A DNA stretch of 64,000 nucleotides from Enterovibrio calviensis DSM 14347 (GCF_000621165.1 NZ_JHZA01000018.1:1-64000), one strand, 5' to 3'. Positions 22,595 to 32,986 are shown, counted from the first letter of the stretch. The notes: generated by a model from the sequence alone, not told the origin. Program-made: numbers and translations.

Positions 22595-24598
22595 TTAAAC
22601 GGTGAACTTATGAACCAGTTCGTTTTGACTCACAGCTTGTTTATCAAGTCTCTCACTGGCGCCAGCAACATTCTGCATGGCGCTGTAGCTGTTATCGGCA
22701 ATAAAGCTGATGTGTTCAACATTGCGCGCGATATCGGCTGACGTGGTGCGCTGCTCTGTTGCGGCTTGGGCAATTTGGCTGCTCATGTCGCTGATCATCA
22801 TGATGATGGCTTCAATTTCTTCCATCGCAGAGTTGGCATCAGACGCTTGCGTCACGCTGTTACCCATCTCTGTCACGCATTCTTGCATCACTGACACGGC
22901 ATCTTTTGATTGTGTCTGCAGCTTGCTGATCATCTCTTCAATTTCAGAGGTGGAATCAGATGTGCGTTTCGCCAACACGCGCACTTCGTCCGCGACCACG
23001 GCAAACCCTCGGCCTTGGTCACCCGCACGTGCTGCTTCAATCGCTGCGTTAAGCGCCAGCAAGTTAGTTTGGTCAGCAATGTTGCTGATCACGTCGAGAA
23101 TGGTTTCGATGTTCGCGGTCATCTCTTGGAGAGACGATACCACGGAGACCGATTCATCAAGGCGACTTGAAAGCTGGTGGGTAGTGCTGATGCTGCGCGT
23201 CATGATCTCGCGACCTTTGGCTGCGGCATCACTCACTTCCATCACCTTGTCCATCGTTTGCTGTGCGCTGCTGGCGACATCTTGAACGGAGTGTTCCATT
23301 TGCGTCATGGCAGCCGCAACCGCCGTGGTTTGTTGGCGCTGCTCGTTGAGCTGCTCTTTGGCCGTTTGAGTGGTTGATTGGTTCTCAGCGGCAACCTGCG
23401 CTTGATCTTCTGCCGCATCGCGTAACTGTTTCAATATGCCTTGAAGGTTAGAGGCCAGCGTATTGATGTGATCAGCGAGTTGACCAAATTCGTTGTGTTC
23501 CTTCACCTCAATGCGCTGAGTCATGTCACCTTCGGTAATGGCTTCCAATACCGTCAACGTGCTACTCAATGGTTTGCGAACACTGCGTGCGATGTGCCAA
23601 CCAATGAAGAAAGTAATGGCAAGAATTAAGGCACCAATAAAGATGGTCTGTTTTACGCCGTTTTGGAATGAGGTGTTAGCTTGTTCAATGGAGGCCATCA
23701 TCACGCCATCTGCTTGTTGGCGGAATTGATCCAATATTGCCATCGCATTATCTACTTCAGCGGCGAGGTTGGCGATGTTGTCGTACAGCTCGCCGGTTGC
23801 GACCAAATAAGCGTAGTGCTGGTCAAGAACACCGCCTTCTCTAGACACATCATATGTAAAGGAGTCGAGGTCTTTCTGGAACTTCTCTTTTAGCTCAGGC
23901 AGCTGAGACGTGAGAGAGCGGAAAGAATAGTTCAGCTGTTTAATGCTACGTCTATTGCCTGAAATGGCTTTGGTAACGTCATTGAGGTCATTACTGGCGA
24001 GTGCATCGGAGGTGTGAGTTTCGGTTTCCTGTAGCTTTCTAAAGTAGGTTTTTGAAATGATTTTAAGCGTTGTGGAACCGTTATTGGCAACAAAGTCTTG
24101 CATGCCAAGGGCCAGTGCCGTGTTCATGCGTTGAAATTGACGGGCGGCTTTTACGCCACTATCTTTTGCCGTTTGTTGACGCTGGAAGTTACCCATTGCA
24201 ATAGATGCTTCTTCGAAATAGCGCTTTTCAATCTCACGTAGGGCTTCAAGTTGCCCAACCAGTTCAGGTTGGTTGGAGGTGGCCTCATAAAGATTACCAA
24301 GGTTTACATCGAACTTTTGTCTTGCTGCTTCAAATTGCTCAAGCACTTCCTGACTCGCGGTTACCGTGCCGCTGGTTAGGTAGTCTTTGAAGATTTTGTC
24401 CGCAGCGAGCAAGCTCACACTGGCTTTATTGGACATGGATACTAGAGGTAGAGCCTCAGTGGTAACCACTTCCAGTTGTTCATGAATGTTTTGAGAGCTA
24501 TTTATGTTTAGTGTGTTTGTTGCTACTAAACTGACTGCTAGCACTGCAAACCCAGCGTACATCCGACGTATAACAGAACTCTGTCGCTTCTTAGCCAT
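22595..24598 (-). CDS. Methyl-accepting chemotaxis protein, 667 aa
   Basis: Layout: an N-terminal membrane helix (about 10-30, [17 protein letters not shown]), a long helical periplasmic sensor of about 280 residues with no PAS/Cache signature, a second membrane helix (about 318-338, [20 protein letters not shown]), a HAMP domain, and a cytoplasmic signalling rod with the hairpin tip [20 protein letters not shown]. The all-helical sensor of this length suggests a helical bimodular type. ATG 24598 has GGGAGGA upstream; an ATG 5 codons earlier lacks this. Ligand unknown. Confidence 0.92.
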   Translation of the reverse strand: MAKKRQSSVIRRMYAGFAVLAVSLVATNTLNINSSQNIHEQLEVVTTEALPLVSMSNKASVSLLAADKIFKDYLTSGTVTASQEVLEQFEAARQKFDVNLGNLYEATSNQPELVGQLEALREIEKRYFEEASIAMGNFQRQQTAKDSGVKAARQFQRMNTALALGMQDFVANNGSTTLKIISKTYFRKLQETETHTSDALASNDLNDVTKAISGNRRSIKQLNYSFRSLTSQLPELKEKFQKDLDSFTYDVSREGGVLDQHYAYLVATGELYDNIANLAAEVDNAMAILDQFRQQADGVMMASIEQANTSFQNGVKQTIFIGALILAITFFIGWHIARSVRKPLSSTLTVLEAITEGDMTQRIEVKEHNEFGQLADHINTLASNLQGILKQLRDAAEDQAQVAAENQSTTQTAKEQLNEQRQQTTAVAAAMTQMEHSVQDVASSAQQTMDKVMEVSDAAAKGREIMTRSISTTHQLSSRLDESVSVVSSLQEMTANIETILDVISNIADQTNLLALNAAIEAARAGDQGRGFAVVADEVRVLAKRTSDSTSEIEEMISKLQTQSKDAVSVMQECVTEMGNSVTQASDANSAMEEIEAIIMMISDMSSQIAQAATEQRTTSADIARNVEHISFIADNSYSAMQNVAGASERLDKQAVSQNELVHKFTV

Positions 24599-25031
24599 TT
24601 GTTTTCCTCCCACTAGCCACGGGCTAATGTCTCCCAGAATTACGACCTAAATTGAGGCCGAAAAGTCGTTGCTACGGAAGGGGGACTTGCTGCAAACAAA
24701 CCACCTACCGTTAATAAAAGTTAATTACTGACTTCTAACACATCGCTATTCTTATCATCCGCAAGTATTTCAAAAACTTTACGTTTAAATTTGGTTAGCT
24801 TTTCCAGTCTTTGAAGTGAGACGCAAAATTGTTGAGAAGATGATTAATAAGTAGCTAATCATTGATAAGTGCAGCCAGAGGTTGGCTGAAAAGTCGCCAT
24901 GTTTTGTAACGAAACGTAAAGTTCGAGAAATCCTTTTGATTAGCACTGATAAAAACACTGTTCATTATTGCTCAATCTGTTGGTCTCTAGCATACTTAGA
25001 CCTTCATGAAATCATTCATTTGGAGCTGCCC
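24599..25031. other. Intergenic region between divergent MCP and hinT genes
   Basis: 433 bp that should hold both promoters. I see no strong operator or RNA element. The reading frame upstream of hinT is open but has no ribosome site until 25032. Confidence 0.5.
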
Positions 25032-25382
25032 GTGGCTGAAGAAACTATTTTCAGTAAAATCATTCGTAAGGAAATTCCAGCAGACATCGTTTATCAGGAC
25101 GATCTTGTTACTGCCTTTCGAGACATTAATCCTCGCGCGCCAAGCCATATGCTCATCATCCCCAATAAGCTGATCCCAACCGTTAATGATATCGAAGCTG
25201 AAGACGAAGCGACCATGGGTCGTATGTTTACGGTTGCTCGCAAACTGGCGGAAGAAGAAGGCATTGCAGACGACGGTTACCGTTTGATCATGAACTGCAA
25301 TAACTATGGTGGCCAAGAGGTGTATCACATACACATGCACTTACTTGGTGGACGCCCGTTGGGCCCGATAACTGTCGGTTAA
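25032..25382 (+). CDS. hinT: HIT-family purine nucleoside phosphoramidase, 116 aa
   Basis: Histidine-triad protein: [20 protein letters not shown] at the start, [16 protein letters not shown] in the middle and the catalytic triad [13 protein letters not shown] near the C-terminus. HinT hydrolyses AMP-lysine-type phosphoramidates and acyl-adenylates. I start at GTG 25032 (GGAG upstream, natural VAEETIFS start); the open frame extends to 24882. The length is the family norm. Its stop overlaps the ATG of the next gene (TAATG), so a six-gene envelope transcript probably begins here. Confidence 0.93.
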   Translation: MAEETIFSKIIRKEIPADIVYQDDLVTAFRDINPRAPSHMLIIPNKLIPTVNDIEAEDEATMGRMFTVARKLAEEEGIADDGYRLIMNCNNYGGQEVYHIHMHLLGGRPLGPITVG

Positions 25383-26827
25383 TGAATCATTACTCCTCTA
25401 AAGCCCTCGCCATGACGCGTAGGGCTTTTAGTCAATGTCATCGAAAAAATATCGCGGTAGGCCTCATTAGCCTTGGCCTGATTGGCTGTGCCAATTTGTC
25501 CGTCCAAGGCTTGTTTAGCCATTATTCTGCGGCATTGAAGCCATCGCACCTGCTGGCAACTCAGGGGCAATATGAGCAAGCGTTAGATGCGTTGCCTGAA
25601 TCTGTTGACGGTGACCTACTTGATGGCATGGAACGCGGACGATTAGCGCTACTTGCTGGCGATAACGTCGTGAGTAAAGAAGGTTTTGATCAAGCGGACG
25701 TTGCGGCGGTTGAGCAACAGAAGCAAGCTGTGATTCAAGTGTCTGAAGGGTTTAACCAAGCAGGCGCTTTGCTTTCTAACGACAACATATTGACCTATAC
25801 GCCGCCAGATTATGAATTGGGATTTTTGCATCTGTACCTGATGTTAGGGTATTTGCAGGACGGCGATTTGACGGCGGCATTAGTCGAGTCTCGACGCGCG
25901 AATAGGGTGCAAGAAGAAGCCCGTAAGATTCGTGATGCGGAATTGCGAAATGCATCGAAGTCGGCAAAAACCAACGGGATTTCAGACAACGTTGGCGCGA
26001 TACTGTCACGTTATCCTGACGCGGGTGATAAGCTAGGGGCGGTACAAAACGGATACCTGTTTTATCTATCGGCCTTGTTATATGAAGCCGAAGGCAACCT
26101 TAACGGTGCGTTCATTGATTACAGCCGAGCGCTGACGGTTGCTCCCGATAATCAATACATTGCTGATGCGACAATGAGAGTGGCGTTCAAGCAAGGTCGT
26201 CACAGTGAATTGGATTTACTTGAAAAGCGCTATGGCGACTATCGACGTCCGCTCAGAAGTCAATCTCAGCTTGTTGTAATTAACGAACAAGGTGTGGTGA
26301 ATGCACGTCAAGATTGGCGCTTGCCGATTTGGCTGACAGATAGCGATGGCTATTTGGAAACCTACAGTTTGGCACTTCCGTATTACACTTTTTTTAGTGC
26401 TAAGCCTCAGCAATCTATCGGTATAGATGGCATGACGGTAACGCCGTCTGCGTTGGTGAATGTGAATGCAATGGCTCAACATGCACTTAGCGAAGCCATG
26501 CCAGCGATGAGTGTTCGTCAGATATTAAGGCTTGTGGCAAAAAACGAAATGCGTAAGTCTTTGTCTAAAAATGATGAAAGTGGTGTTGGAAATCTTGTGG
26601 CCAATATTTTCAACGTATTAACAGAACAACCGGATACACGCAGTTGGCAAACACTGCCCGAAAGTGCGGGTGTGTTCGCTGGCGTGTATTCTGGCAACCA
26701 ACACGTTGTAACAGTGGATGGTCAATCCATTGATGTAACGTTGGAATCGGGAAAAACGACATTGTTATGGCTATCTCGACAGGGTGGTAACGTCGTGCAC
26801 TGGCAAGGGATTTTAGGAGATATATGA
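25382..26827 (+). CDS. COG3014-type lipoprotein, 481 aa
   Basis: Lipoprotein: a basic start, a hydrophobic stretch and the lipobox LIGCANLS place Cys36 as the acylated residue. Tetratricopeptide-like segments follow (QYEQALDALPE, LFYLSALLYEAEGNLNGAF). It belongs to the COG3014 family, which sits before ycfL-lpoB in Vibrio, so a role with the LpoB-PBP1b system is inferred from position. ATG 25382 overlaps the hinT stop; an in-frame ATG at 25412 gives a more usual signal peptide. Confidence 0.82.
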   Translation: MNHYSSKALAMTRRAFSQCHRKNIAVGLISLGLIGCANLSVQGLFSHYSAALKPSHLLATQGQYEQALDALPESVDGDLLDGMERGRLALLAGDNVVSKEGFDQADVAAVEQQKQAVIQVSEGFNQAGALLSNDNILTYTPPDYELGFLHLYLMLGYLQDGDLTAALVESRRANRVQEEARKIRDAELRNASKSAKTNGISDNVGAILSRYPDAGDKLGAVQNGYLFYLSALLYEAEGNLNGAFIDYSRALTVAPDNQYIADATMRVAFKQGRHSELDLLEKRYGDYRRPLRSQSQLVVINEQGVVNARQDWRLPIWLTDSDGYLETYSLALPYYTFFSAKPQQSIGIDGMTVTPSALVNVNAMAQHALSEAMPAMSVRQILRLVAKNEMRKSLSKNDESGVGNLVANIFNVLTEQPDTRSWQTLPESAGVFAGVYSGNQHVVTVDGQSIDVTLESGKTTLLWLSRQGGNVVHWQGILGDI

Positions 26828-27213
26828 TGCGATCTGCACTTATTTTGCTAACGGCAACATTGTTTTTGGCGGGGTGTGCGAATAATACGTCCGGAATTAG
26901 CATTGATAGCAGTAATCAAAATGTTGTTTTGGGTAACGAGGTACTGGGCAAGTCTTTGGAGTTTGGCAATGCCAAAACCAGCGAGGTCAATGACCGTCTG
27001 CTCGCACAAGTGATGGTCACGAATAAAAGCAGTGATGAACAGAACCTTCAATACCGCTTTAATTGGTATGACGAGCAGGGACTGGAAGTTGATAGCGGCC
27101 GCTCTCCGTGGCGTCAGTTTACAATTTACGGTCAAGACTCTGTGACGCTTCAAGGCGTGGCACTGAACCCAGCAGCTAAGAACTTTCGAGTATCACTGCG
27201 CAACGTGCAGTAA
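26824..27213 (+). CDS. ycfL: YcfL-family lipoprotein, 129 aa
   Basis: Small outer-membrane lipoprotein with lipobox LAGCANN (Cys18). The conserved body is VVLGNEVLGKSLEFGNAKTSEVN, then LLAQVMVTNKSS, YRFNWYDEQGLEVD and WRQFTIYGQDSVTLQGVA, as in DUF1425/YcfL. The start overlaps the end of the preceding gene by 4 bp (ATGA). Function unknown; it is constantly linked to lpoB. Confidence 0.88.
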   Translation: MMRSALILLTATLFLAGCANNTSGISIDSSNQNVVLGNEVLGKSLEFGNAKTSEVNDRLLAQVMVTNKSSDEQNLQYRFNWYDEQGLEVDSGRSPWRQFTIYGQDSVTLQGVALNPAAKNFRVSLRNVQ

Positions 27214-27272
27214 TACTTTGTTCATGAAACATGAATAGCAACCGAATATAGACAACTTGACGGGTGAGAAGA

Positions 27273-27863
27273 ATGAATAAAAGCGTGATTGCGCTGATGG
27301 GTGTCGCACTCATCATGGGCGGGTGTTCACAGAAAGTGAGCTACGGCGATGCTCAGGAAGTAGAAACGACGACGATCGAGTTTGGCTCGACGGATCTTCA
27401 AAAAATAGCTGTCGAAATGACTGACAGCATGCTGACCTCAGGTTCAGTCGCGGCAATCACTCGTGACAGCCGACCAATTGTGTTTGTTGAGTCAATCAAG
27501 AACAAAACTGCAGAGCACATTGATACTGAATCAATCACTGATTCTATTAGCACGCGCATGCTGAACTCTGGCAAGTTCCGTTTCGTGGACATGACTCGTG
27601 TGGAAGCCGTTCGTGAGCAGTTGGATTTCCAAAACAACGATGCGTTAGTTAACCCAGGTACCGCTATTCAGTTCGGTAAAATGGTGGGTGCGCAGTACAT
27701 GTTGTATGGCAACCTATCAAGCATCGACAAGCGCAGCGGCAGCGATGCTGACGTCTACTACAAAATGACGATGCGTTTGATGGATATTGAAACGGGCCTG
27801 ATTGAATGGGCTGACGAGACTGAAATTCGTAAGAAAGAGTCTAAATCTCTGATTGGTTGGTAA
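27273..27863 (+). CDS. lpoB: Penicillin-binding protein activator LpoB, 196 aa
   Basis: Outer-membrane lipoprotein that reaches through the periplasm to switch on the peptidoglycan synthase PBP1b. The lipobox is IMGGCSQK. The globular domain shows RPIVFVESIKNKTAEHIDT, STRMLNSGKFRFVDM and GAQYMLYGNLSSIDKR, all LpoB landmarks. ATG 27273 (GAGAAG upstream) is better than the frame start at 27264. The disordered linker is short compared with E. coli LpoB. The next gene overlaps the stop. Confidence 0.92.
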   Translation: MNKSVIALMGVALIMGGCSQKVSYGDAQEVETTTIEFGSTDLQKIAVEMTDSMLTSGSVAAITRDSRPIVFVESIKNKTAEHIDTESITDSISTRMLNSGKFRFVDMTRVEAVREQLDFQNNDALVNPGTAIQFGKMVGAQYMLYGNLSSIDKRSGSDADVYYKMTMRLMDIETGLIEWADETEIRKKESKSLIGW

Positions 27864-28711
27864 TACTGTTGCAGACCATAGCGCTTGATAAGGCCGCAGT
27901 CGTACAACGACTGCGGCCTCATTTTATTATTGAAGATGCACAATGGCTGGAAGGCGGTTTAAGCAACCGCTGTATGAAGCTGTTAGCCTCTGACGGACGT
28001 CAATTTGTGTGGCGGCCGAGCGGTCGGCCTACGCAAGTATTTGGCTTGAGCCGTCAAAATGAACATGATGCCTTGTTGATAGCGTCGGCGGCGGGTTTAA
28101 CGTCGAAACCAGTTGCGCTATACCCTGAAGGCCTGCTCAATGAGTGGGTCAAAGGAGAGGTGGTTGAGACGATCTCTTTGTCGTCTCTGGCTAGCTTGCA
28201 AGCCAAGATTCATGCATTACCAGCGTTGGCAAATCGATTCGATCCTTTTGAGAAAGGTGCGCATTACTTCCGTTGTCTGTCTACGGAGTCATTGACTGAA
28301 GATGTCGTTGCTATCCATCAACATTTTCAACGCAATGCGTTCAAGAGTGGGTTGCCATTGACCACTAGTCATTACGATTTGGGTGTGTATAACCTTATCA
28401 GGCAACCTAACGATGAAGTGAAAATCATTGATTGGGAATATGCCGCTTTAGGCGACCCCGCGCTGGATTTGGTTATGACCTCTTTCGCAAATGACGTTGA
28501 TCTTGAAACCTTGGTGGATCGGTACTGTCAAATACGACGTATACAGAATGTTGGTTTATGGCAGGCAACCTGCAAGCAATGGGTCCCCGTTGCGAATTAC
28601 TTAGGCTTACTCTGGTTTTTGCTCGGGTTTGAACTCTACGGTCTTCTCATATACCAAGAACGCGCATTGCTGCTAAGCGAGACGTTGAACGCGCAACGGA
28701 CATCATCGTGA
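27857..28711 (+). CDS. thiK: Thiamine kinase-like phosphotransferase, 284 aa
   Basis: Aminoglycoside phosphotransferase/choline kinase fold. The catalytic loop is SHYDLGVYNLI (usual HxDLxxxN), the metal motif is KIIDWEYAALGDPALDL, and the N-terminal lobe has LEGGLSNRCMKL. In E. coli the gene after lpoB is thiK (thiamine to thiamine phosphate), and the same order here supports that name. It starts at TTG 27857, overlapping the lpoB stop by 7 bp. A 9-bp hairpin (CATCGTGAT/ATCACGATG, 28704-28735) spans the stop codon. Confidence 0.82.
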   Translation: MVILLQTIALDKAAVVQRLRPHFIIEDAQWLEGGLSNRCMKLLASDGRQFVWRPSGRPTQVFGLSRQNEHDALLIASAAGLTSKPVALYPEGLLNEWVKGEVVETISLSSLASLQAKIHALPALANRFDPFEKGAHYFRCLSTESLTEDVVAIHQHFQRNAFKSGLPLTTSHYDLGVYNLIRQPNDEVKIIDWEYAALGDPALDLVMTSFANDVDLETLVDRYCQIRRIQNVGLWQATCKQWVPVANYLGLLWFLLGFELYGLLIYQERALLLSETLNAQRTSS

Positions 28712-28800
28712 TTGAACAGTGTATATATCACGATGGTAATCTAGCGGTGGCTATGTAGCGCTTATTCATCGATAAAATTGTTATGAGTGAGGGAGCATTG

Positions 28801-29649
28801 ATGAAACACCTTAGTTATTCGGTCAAAAACGTGGTTTTTGCTGCCCTCATTGCTTTGTCCCTCACTGCATGCACTAACCAATTTGCTTATAACACACTGC
28901 CTTTTTGGATTGACTACTATTTGTCTGACTATGTTGATATGACATCGTCTCAGCAAGCGCAACTGGACAAAGACTTAGAAGCTTTTCATGCTTGGCACAG
29001 GCAAGTTGAACTCCCTAAAATACAAACATTGCTCAATCAGCTTGAGCGAGACACTGCATCACCATTGTCCTATTCGAAAATAGGGGCCTACCACCAGCAA
29101 GTGAACGATACCATCCAAGCGTCACTTTTTGGTTTAACGCCGACTTTAGCCAATCTGATTCGGTCACTGAGTGACGAGCAAGTCGAGCAATGGGTTCGCA
29201 CCCTCAAAGAAAACATCGATGAGCGAGTTCAAGAGGCAAATGAAGGATCACCTGACGATCAGGTAGAGCGTCGTCAAACGCGATTGGTCGAGCGAATGGA
29301 AGTCTGGGTGAACACGGTGAATGACAAACAGCAATTACAACTCTCTGAAATGGCAACATATCAGATTGAGATGCGCCCTGTTTTCTATGACATTCGTGAT
29401 GGTTTGGTTGCAGAGTTAACAGCGATCCTCACTGAACGGAAAGCCCCCGATCTAGAGCAGCGCATTAATGCGTATTTCTCTCGACTTATCCGTTTTCAAA
29501 GTGACGCGCACCAAACTGATATGGCTATTTATCTCGCGCGACGATATGAATTACTCCAGCGATTAGATCGTCATCTTAGTGAAAAACAGCGTCGCGCGTT
29601 ACGTGATAAATTGGCCTCTTACAGTGACGACATCAGCGGTGTGCTTTAG
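28801..29649 (+). CDS. DUF6279-family lipoprotein, 282 aa
   Basis: Lipoprotein with lipobox SLTACTNQ. The mature part is nearly all helical: FAYNTLPFWIDYYLSDYVDMTSSQ, then LEAFHAWHRQVELPKIQTLL and a C-terminal RYELLQRLDRHLSEKQRRAL, as in DUF6279. Function unknown. It occupies the place where E. coli has nagZ, between thiK and ycfP. GTGAGGGAG precedes ATG 28801. The earlier ATG 28783 is that ribosome site's own region and is unlikely. Confidence 0.85.
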   Translation: MKHLSYSVKNVVFAALIALSLTACTNQFAYNTLPFWIDYYLSDYVDMTSSQQAQLDKDLEAFHAWHRQVELPKIQTLLNQLERDTASPLSYSKIGAYHQQVNDTIQASLFGLTPTLANLIRSLSDEQVEQWVRTLKENIDERVQEANEGSPDDQVERRQTRLVERMEVWVNTVNDKQQLQLSEMATYQIEMRPVFYDIRDGLVAELTAILTERKAPDLEQRINAYFSRLIRFQSDAHQTDMAIYLARRYELLQRLDRHLSEKQRRALRDKLASYSDDISGVL

Positions 29650-29911
29650 CGACGTATTTTATGCGACGTACTTCAGCGGCCAATGGTATTGATGATATGC
29701 CGCTCCCAAAGGACATGGTCGGCGAGAACATTGCAGGTGAGAGCATGGTCGTTGAGAACATAACCAATTCGCGTTGAATTTATTGACCCCTTCGAGGCTT
29801 TGTTCTTTAACCTTAAGTAAAGTGTGTGAATGCATGATAGATTGTGTTATCACCATGACACAGACTTAGAAGATAATGGCGTTAGCCAAACAAGTGTGAG
29901 AGGGAGTTTCA

Positions 29912-30454
29912 GTGATTATCTATCTTCATGGCTTTGATTCAACAAGCCCTGGCAACCACGAAAAGGTCATGCAACTTCAGTTTATCGATCCTGATGTTCG
30001 CTTCCTGAGTTACAGCACGCGTCATCCGAAACATGACATGCAACATCTACTCAAAGAAGTCAGCAAGCAAATTGAGATGTCAGATGACAAGCATCCTTTG
30101 ATTTGCGGTGTTGGCCTCGGTGGTTACTGGTCAGAGCGTATCGGCTTTTTGAGTGGATTAAAGCAGGTTGTTTTTAACCCTAACTTGTTCCCACAAGAAA
30201 ACATGGAAGGTCGCATAGACAGACCTGAAGAATATGCGGATATCGGCACTAAATGTGTAGAAGACTTCCGAGTCAAAAACACGGGTCGTTGCTTGGTCAT
30301 TCTATCGAAAAATGATGAGGTGCTTGATAATTCGCGCTCAGAAGATGCATTGAGTGCGTTCTATGATGTGGTTTGGGATGAAACTCAAGGACACAAATTC
30401 AAGAGTATTTCCCATCACCTTCAAGCGATGAAGGCATTTAAAGAACAAGCGTAA
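29912..30454 (+). CDS. ycfP: YcfP-family esterase-like protein, 180 aa
   Basis: Alpha/beta-hydrolase-like: [18 protein letters not shown] at the start, [18 protein letters not shown] where the nucleophile elbow GxSxG would be (here GVGLGG, no serine), [10 protein letters not shown], and a late [15 protein letters not shown] with the His. The lost serine is shared by YcfP proteins, so enzymatic activity is doubtful. It starts at GTG with GAGGGAG upstream. Synteny with ndh downstream matches E. coli. Confidence 0.87.
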   Translation: MIIYLHGFDSTSPGNHEKVMQLQFIDPDVRFLSYSTRHPKHDMQHLLKEVSKQIEMSDDKHPLICGVGLGGYWSERIGFLSGLKQVVFNPNLFPQENMEGRIDRPEEYADIGTKCVEDFRVKNTGRCLVILSKNDEVLDNSRSEDALSAFYDVVWDETQGHKFKSISHHLQAMKAFKEQA

Positions 30455-30593
30455 TTCTCATCCTACCCCACGATAAGGACACCTGCGTATAACGTGGCTG
30501 TCCTTTGTTGATTTTCCAGCGAGCACTTTCCCGATCACAACGGATAGATTGCGCATTTTCACGGCAATTGGCGGCGACTTTTAGATATAAAAA

Positions 30594-30621
30594 TTGATTG
30601 AGATCAAGTGAGCTGTATAAT
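30594..30621 (+). promoter_or_regulatory. ndh promoter with consensus FNR box
   Basis: TTGATTGAGATCAA (30594-30607) is a perfect FNR site (TTGAT-N4-ATCAA). TATAAT at 30616-30621 is a perfect -10. The FNR box covers the -35 zone, a repression position. FNR repression of ndh without oxygen is established in E. coli. The leader to the GTG start is about 215 bp; a weak AAGGACA/TGTCCTT hairpin lies upstream at about 30475-30507. Confidence 0.8.
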
Positions 30622-30843
30622 AGAACCTACAAATTGGTCGTGACGTTAAGCGCAAAAAAACAAACTAAAAAGCGCAGATACACAAAAAATAATAGATACA
30701 TCTGCGACTTCACATTACCGCTAGCGATCAAGTTTTACCTCATCACCTACACACGTTAGAACACACATATTTTGTCATCACGCATTTTCGGCTGCGGGGT
30801 GAAGCACATTTTTTCGTTTTAAATTCATGGTGAGGAAGTAATC

Positions 30844-32136
30844 GTGACCAAAATTATTGTAGTCGGTGGCGGTGCGGGTGGTTTGGAGTTAGCAACCAAA
30901 CTAGGTCGCACGCTTGGACGTAAAGGACGCGCCCAAGTCACTCTTGTTGATCGCAAAGCGAGTCATCTTTGGAAGCCTTTGCTGCACGAAGTGGCAACAG
31001 GTTCATTGGATGAAGGTGTTGATGCCATCAGCTATCGTGCCCATGCTCGTAATCATTATTTTGATTTCCAACTGGGTAGCTTGGCCAATATCGATCGTGA
31101 GAACAAAACCATTCAGTTGGCCGCATTGCACGACGAAGAAGATGGCGAACTGTTAATGCCTGAGCGTGAACTGAGTTATGACGTTCTCGTTATGGCAATT
31201 GGCTCTACATCGAATGACTTCAATACCGAAGGCGTTCGTGATAACTGCATCTTCTTAGACAGCCCAGAGCAAGCGCGTCGTTTCCGTAACGACATGAACA
31301 ATGAGTTCCTGAAACTGCATGCTAAATCGGGTAACGGCACGGTTGATATTGCGATTGTTGGTGCAGGCGCGACGGGTGTCGAACTGTCTGCAGAGTTGCA
31401 TAACGCAATTAAAGAGCTTCAGAACTATGGTTTCCGCGACTTAGACAGTTCAAAGCTGAACGTGACGTTAGTTGAAGCGGGTGAGCGTATTCTCCCTGCG
31501 TTGCCTCCTCGTATCTCAGGTGCGGCACAGCAAGAATTGATTAAGTTGGGCGTGAATGTGCGTACCGCAACCATGGTCGTTAAAGCCGAAGAAGACGGCT
31601 TGGTGACTAAGGATGGCGATAAGATTAATGCGCAAATCATGGTGTGGGCAGCAGGTATCAAAGCCCCTGATTTCCTAAAAGACATCGCAGGTTTGGAAAC
31701 TAACCGTATCAATCAGCTTGTGGTTAAACCAACGCTACAAACCACGCGTGATGACGATATCTTTGTGCTGGGCGATTGTGCAGCATGTGAGCAAGCGGAT
31801 GGTTCGATGGTTCCACCTCGTGCTCAGTCTGCACACCAGATGGCGAGCCGCTGTTTCTCGAACATCGTTGCGAAACTGACTGATCGTGAGCTTAAAGCAT
31901 ATGTCTATAAAGACCATGGATCTTTGGTATCACTTAGCCGTTTCTCCACCGTGGGTAGCTTGATGGGTAACCTGACTCGCGGATCGATGATGGTTGAAGG
32001 TCGTTTGGCGCGTGTGGTGTATATTTCGTTGTACCGCATGCACCAAATTGCGCTTCACGGCGTGATTAAAACGGGCTTAATGATGCTTGTTAGCCGTATC
32101 AACCGCGTGTTGCGTCCATCGCTGAAACTTCATTGA
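30844..32136 (+). CDS. ndh: NADH:quinone oxidoreductase type II, 430 aa
   Basis: Single-subunit, non-proton-pumping NADH dehydrogenase. The FAD fold is [19 protein letters not shown] at the N-terminus, the NADH fold is [20 protein letters not shown] near residue 178, and the second flavin motif is [13 protein letters not shown] near 305. The membrane-anchoring amphipathic C-terminus reads [17 protein letters not shown]. It starts at GTG with GAGGAAG upstream. It is followed by a strong terminator and preceded by an FNR-box promoter. Confidence 0.95.
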   Translation: MTKIIVVGGGAGGLELATKLGRTLGRKGRAQVTLVDRKASHLWKPLLHEVATGSLDEGVDAISYRAHARNHYFDFQLGSLANIDRENKTIQLAALHDEEDGELLMPERELSYDVLVMAIGSTSNDFNTEGVRDNCIFLDSPEQARRFRNDMNNEFLKLHAKSGNGTVDIAIVGAGATGVELSAELHNAIKELQNYGFRDLDSSKLNVTLVEAGERILPALPPRISGAAQQELIKLGVNVRTATMVVKAEEDGLVTKDGDKINAQIMVWAAGIKAPDFLKDIAGLETNRINQLVVKPTLQTTRDDDIFVLGDCAACEQADGSMVPPRAQSAHQMASRCFSNIVAKLTDRELKAYVYKDHGSLVSLSRFSTVGSLMGNLTRGSMMVEGRLARVVYISLYRMHQIALHGVIKTGLMMLVSRINRVLRPSLKLH

Positions 32137-32177
32137 TGGAGTGGGTTGGCCGCAAGTAGGCTAGCCCGTTAACGCAT

Positions 32178-32206
32178 AAAAAAGCTGCCATTGGCAGCTT
32201 TTTTTG
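32178..32206 (+). terminator. Terminator of ndh
   Basis: AAAAAAGCTGCC/GGCAGCTTTTTT stem-loop with T-run. Just after it a 17-bp unit (TTTTTGATCTTGATGAT) is tandemly duplicated. Confidence 0.88.
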
Positions 32207-32262
32207 ATCTTGATGATTTTTTTGATCTTGATGAGTGGTGTTGTGGGATTGCTGGCGTCGTT

Positions 32263-32817
32263 TTAAAGCCCAAAATCTGATGGAATCAAGCTATACACTA
32301 AGCCTTCTTTGGCTTCACCATCATACATATATCGGTTTCTGGCTTTGCATTCAAAGCTTGCGCCTAATTTTTCCGCGATACGAATGCTGGCGAGATTGGC
32401 GGGATCCATAACAAGCTCAAGTCGGGTTAGCAGTAGGTGACTAAACGCCAGTGTTGCTGCCACTTCTGTTGTTTCAATCGCAAACCCTCGACCTTGGTGG
32501 CACGAGGCAATCCAATACCCCAAATTGGCGAGGTTAGCGACTTTGTCGATGCTAGAGATATACACACAGCCAACGAGCGCTCCGGTTTCTAAATCAAATG
32601 CGGCAAGCTCATAGCTTGTGCCTGTCAGCCACCCTTGACGGCTACGATTAATCCACGCTTCTGAATCTAAGTCATCAAACCCGTCATGACACCAATCTAA
32701 CCACGGTGAAATGGTGTCAGAGGAGTCTCTGATAGCGTCGCGTAGCGCAATGGCATCTACGCGATTGAGTGCACGCAGGAGAAGGCGGTCTGTTTGAAAT
32801 TCCAAATGAGCTTGCAT
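32263..32817 (-). CDS. RimJ/RimL-type GNAT acetyltransferase, 184 aa
   Basis: LEFQTDRLLLRALNRVDAIAL and AIRDSSDTISPWLDWCHDG are the start of the RimJ/L (Acetyltransf_3) family. LGYWIASCHQGRGFAIETTE gives the acetyl-CoA loop and LVMDPANLASIRIAEKLGASFEC the end. Family members acetylate ribosomal proteins or small amines. It lies between the ndh terminator and csiV, on the same strand as mfd but beyond a terminator, so it is probably a separate unit. Confidence 0.88.
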   Translation of the reverse strand: MQAHLEFQTDRLLLRALNRVDAIALRDAIRDSSDTISPWLDWCHDGFDDLDSEAWINRSRQGWLTGTSYELAAFDLETGALVGCVYISSIDKVANLANLGYWIASCHQGRGFAIETTEVAATLAFSHLLLTRLELVMDPANLASIRIAEKLGASFECKARNRYMYDGEAKEGLVYSLIPSDFGL

Positions 32818-32908
32818 GGGTTATTCGTTGTCTTTCTTTGTGATGTATTGATTGAGTATATCCAAACCTAATGCCATTCAGCGTGACGACACTCAAGCTT
32901 GAAAAAGT

Positions 32909-32934
32909 AACGCCCTCGAAAGAGGGCGTTTTGA
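32909..32934. terminator. Terminator of the mfd-csiV transcript
   Basis: AACGCCCTC GAAA GAGGGCGTT, a 9-bp stem with a GAAA loop. On the minus strand it follows csiV and is trailed by CTTTTTC. Confidence 0.75.
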
Positions 32935-32986
32935 TATGCCAAAGCAACCTGACATTGAGCATCTTCCGGTTGCTTGTTTATACCGA

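Noticed and set aside
28704-28735. Hairpin over the thiK stop codon as a terminator
   Set aside because: The 9-bp stem is perfect but has no T-run, so I mention it within the thiK entry without calling a terminator.
29661-29777. 38-aa plus-strand frame after the DUF6279 gene
   Set aside because: No ribosome site and no recognisable motif; the sequence between DUF6279 and ycfP gives no other support.
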